Positions 63,608 through 64,000 of a stretch of 64,000 bases of DNA are shown one piece after another. The position numbers were made by a program, and so were the translations under genes. The notes beneath the pieces were generated by a model that was not told the origin of the DNA, made no database searches, and saw nothing but the letters and a program-made list of their open reading frames with translations. Origin of the DNA: Albugo candida (Eukaryota; Oomycota; Peronosporomycetes; Albuginales; Albuginaceae); NCBI GenBank assembly GCA_905220665.1, contig CAJNAR010000046.1, positions 1 through 64,000 of the forward strand, written 5' to 3'. The first letter of the stretch is position 1. Each line of letters starts with the position of its first letter.

Positions 63608-64000
63608 GCAAGACGCTGACAGAAATCTGGCTGAAAAAGTCCACCATTTCAAGACGCAGACGAAATTCGCTATGTATATATATTCTTAAAAGATACCATA
63701 ACTTTAAATCGTAGGATTTTTTATTTATTCCACGTGTTCCTCCTATCTTTTGTATAACAAGTTTTTTTCATTATTTGATATTAAAACATCAAGTATTGTT
63801 CCTGTCTTATCACTGAGAGCTTTTGGTGTACGAAACATTGTGGCTGTGCCTACTTCTATTTTTCTTTTTAATTAGGAAAAAGGTGGGTGTTCGTCGAGGC
63901 TTAAAACAGCTCCCAATCCTATCAAGTTGTAAGATTTCCAAGAATCGTGGGGGAATCCCTGGTGTATATTTCCGATTTGTATACCATTAACTATTACTCA
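63608..64000. repeat. Type B monomer, cut by the window end
   Basis: B with several private changes: GCTATGTATATATATTC, ATAACAAGTTTTTTTC in place of ATAACATATGTTTTTTTC, GTATTGTTCCTGTC in place of GTATTTATTATGTC, and CCGATTTGTATACC lacking a base pair of the usual CCGATTTTGTATACC run. It is more divergent than the B copies before it. Confidence 0.88.

Larger units (their letters stand above)
314..64000. repeat. Satellite DNA array of two related monomers (A ~411 bp, B ~429 bp)
   Basis: The same text recurs with a spacing of 411 or 429 bp to the end of the window, always head to tail. Using the core start GCAAGACGCTGACAG as a ruler, about 154 monomer copies can be placed. Runs of one to six A follow each B, and B is adjacent to B only at 61481-62768. 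Local higher-order periods are 1251 bp (B-A-A), 840 bp (B-A), and 1662, 2073 or 2484 bp (B plus three, four or five A). No single-copy sequence interrupts it. No gene is supported anywhere inside. The array continues past position 64000. Its total length, and the true copy number in the genome, cannot be judged here because such arrays are easily collapsed or misjoined in assembly. Confidence 0.97.

Noticed and set aside
314..64000. CRISPR array
   Set aside because: Repeat units are over 400 bp with no short repeat/unique spacer pattern, and no cas genes are present; the neighbouring element is a eukaryotic-type retrotransposon.
314..64000. Satellite derived from the LTR of the adjacent copia element
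   Set aside because: The fragment's own LTR would lie left of position 1, while the array begins on the internal side of pol. I see no LTR end or primer-binding site in the monomer. Purine runs such as AAGGAAAAAGG are too short to argue for a polypurine tract.
314..64000. Ribosomal spacer or 5S/tRNA gene array
   Set aside because: No rRNA, 5S or tRNA-like segment is visible in either monomer.
559..64000. Monomer lengths divisible by three (411, 429) as a sign of a repetitive protein
   Set aside because: None of the predicted open frames spans even one whole monomer, so no protein can run through, and two lengths divisible by three is a likely coincidence.

Overview
Apart from its left edge, this window is one uninterrupted satellite DNA array. 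Positions 1-321 hold the C-terminal end of a Ty1/copia-type retrotransposon polyprotein (RNase H) on the minus strand. From about 314 to the window end every base belongs to a head-to-tail tandem repeat. I see no host gene, RNA gene, CRISPR array or bacterial-type element. Organism: a eukaryote. The wording of the copia RNase H tail (MDNQAAI, AKHIDIKLKF, ADMLTKAF) resembles copia elements of oomycetes such as Phytophthora and the downy mildews. That placement is a judgement from family knowledge, of moderate confidence.

The array is built from two related monomers. Type A is about 411 bp and type B about 429 bp. I count about 154 monomer copies (about 104 A and 50 B, including partial and chimeric ones), all in the same orientation. 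A and B differ by eye at roughly a quarter of positions over most of their length. They share an almost invariant 64-bp core that starts at GCAAGACGCTGACAG and ends in a TA dinucleotide tract. The core contains two near-identical direct copies of CAAGACGC(T/A)GAC(A)GAAAT spaced exactly 41 bp apart, which makes it a candidate protein-binding box. I use the first base of the core as the monomer start.

Layout: 1-321 retroelement fragment; 314-558 truncated edge monomer of mixed A/B character; 559-14367 irregular B-plus-A units (one to five A per B), including a stretch at 7667-8507 that looks like uncorrected sequence; 14368-27281 ten consecutive higher-order units, mostly a 1251-bp B-A-A trimer; 27282-32751 a disordered zone of chimeric and deleted monomers, including two deletions of exactly 171 bp; 32752-57709 mixed higher-order units with multi-kilobase internal duplication (offset 6255 bp); 58121-61480 four 840-bp B-A dimers; 61481-63196 four B monomers in direct tandem; 63197-64000 A, then a B cut by the window end.

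Nothing here reads as a protein-coding system. The recurring short open frames (61 aa on plus; 71, 72 and 82 aa on minus) are by-products of the repeat. The biological interest lies in the satellite itself: its two-monomer higher-order structure, the conserved core, clear traces of gene conversion and unequal crossing-over, and its junction with a copia element. In Phytophthora sojae a copia-like element is known to mark centromeres, so a centromeric or pericentromeric location is a testable hypothesis, not a conclusion.
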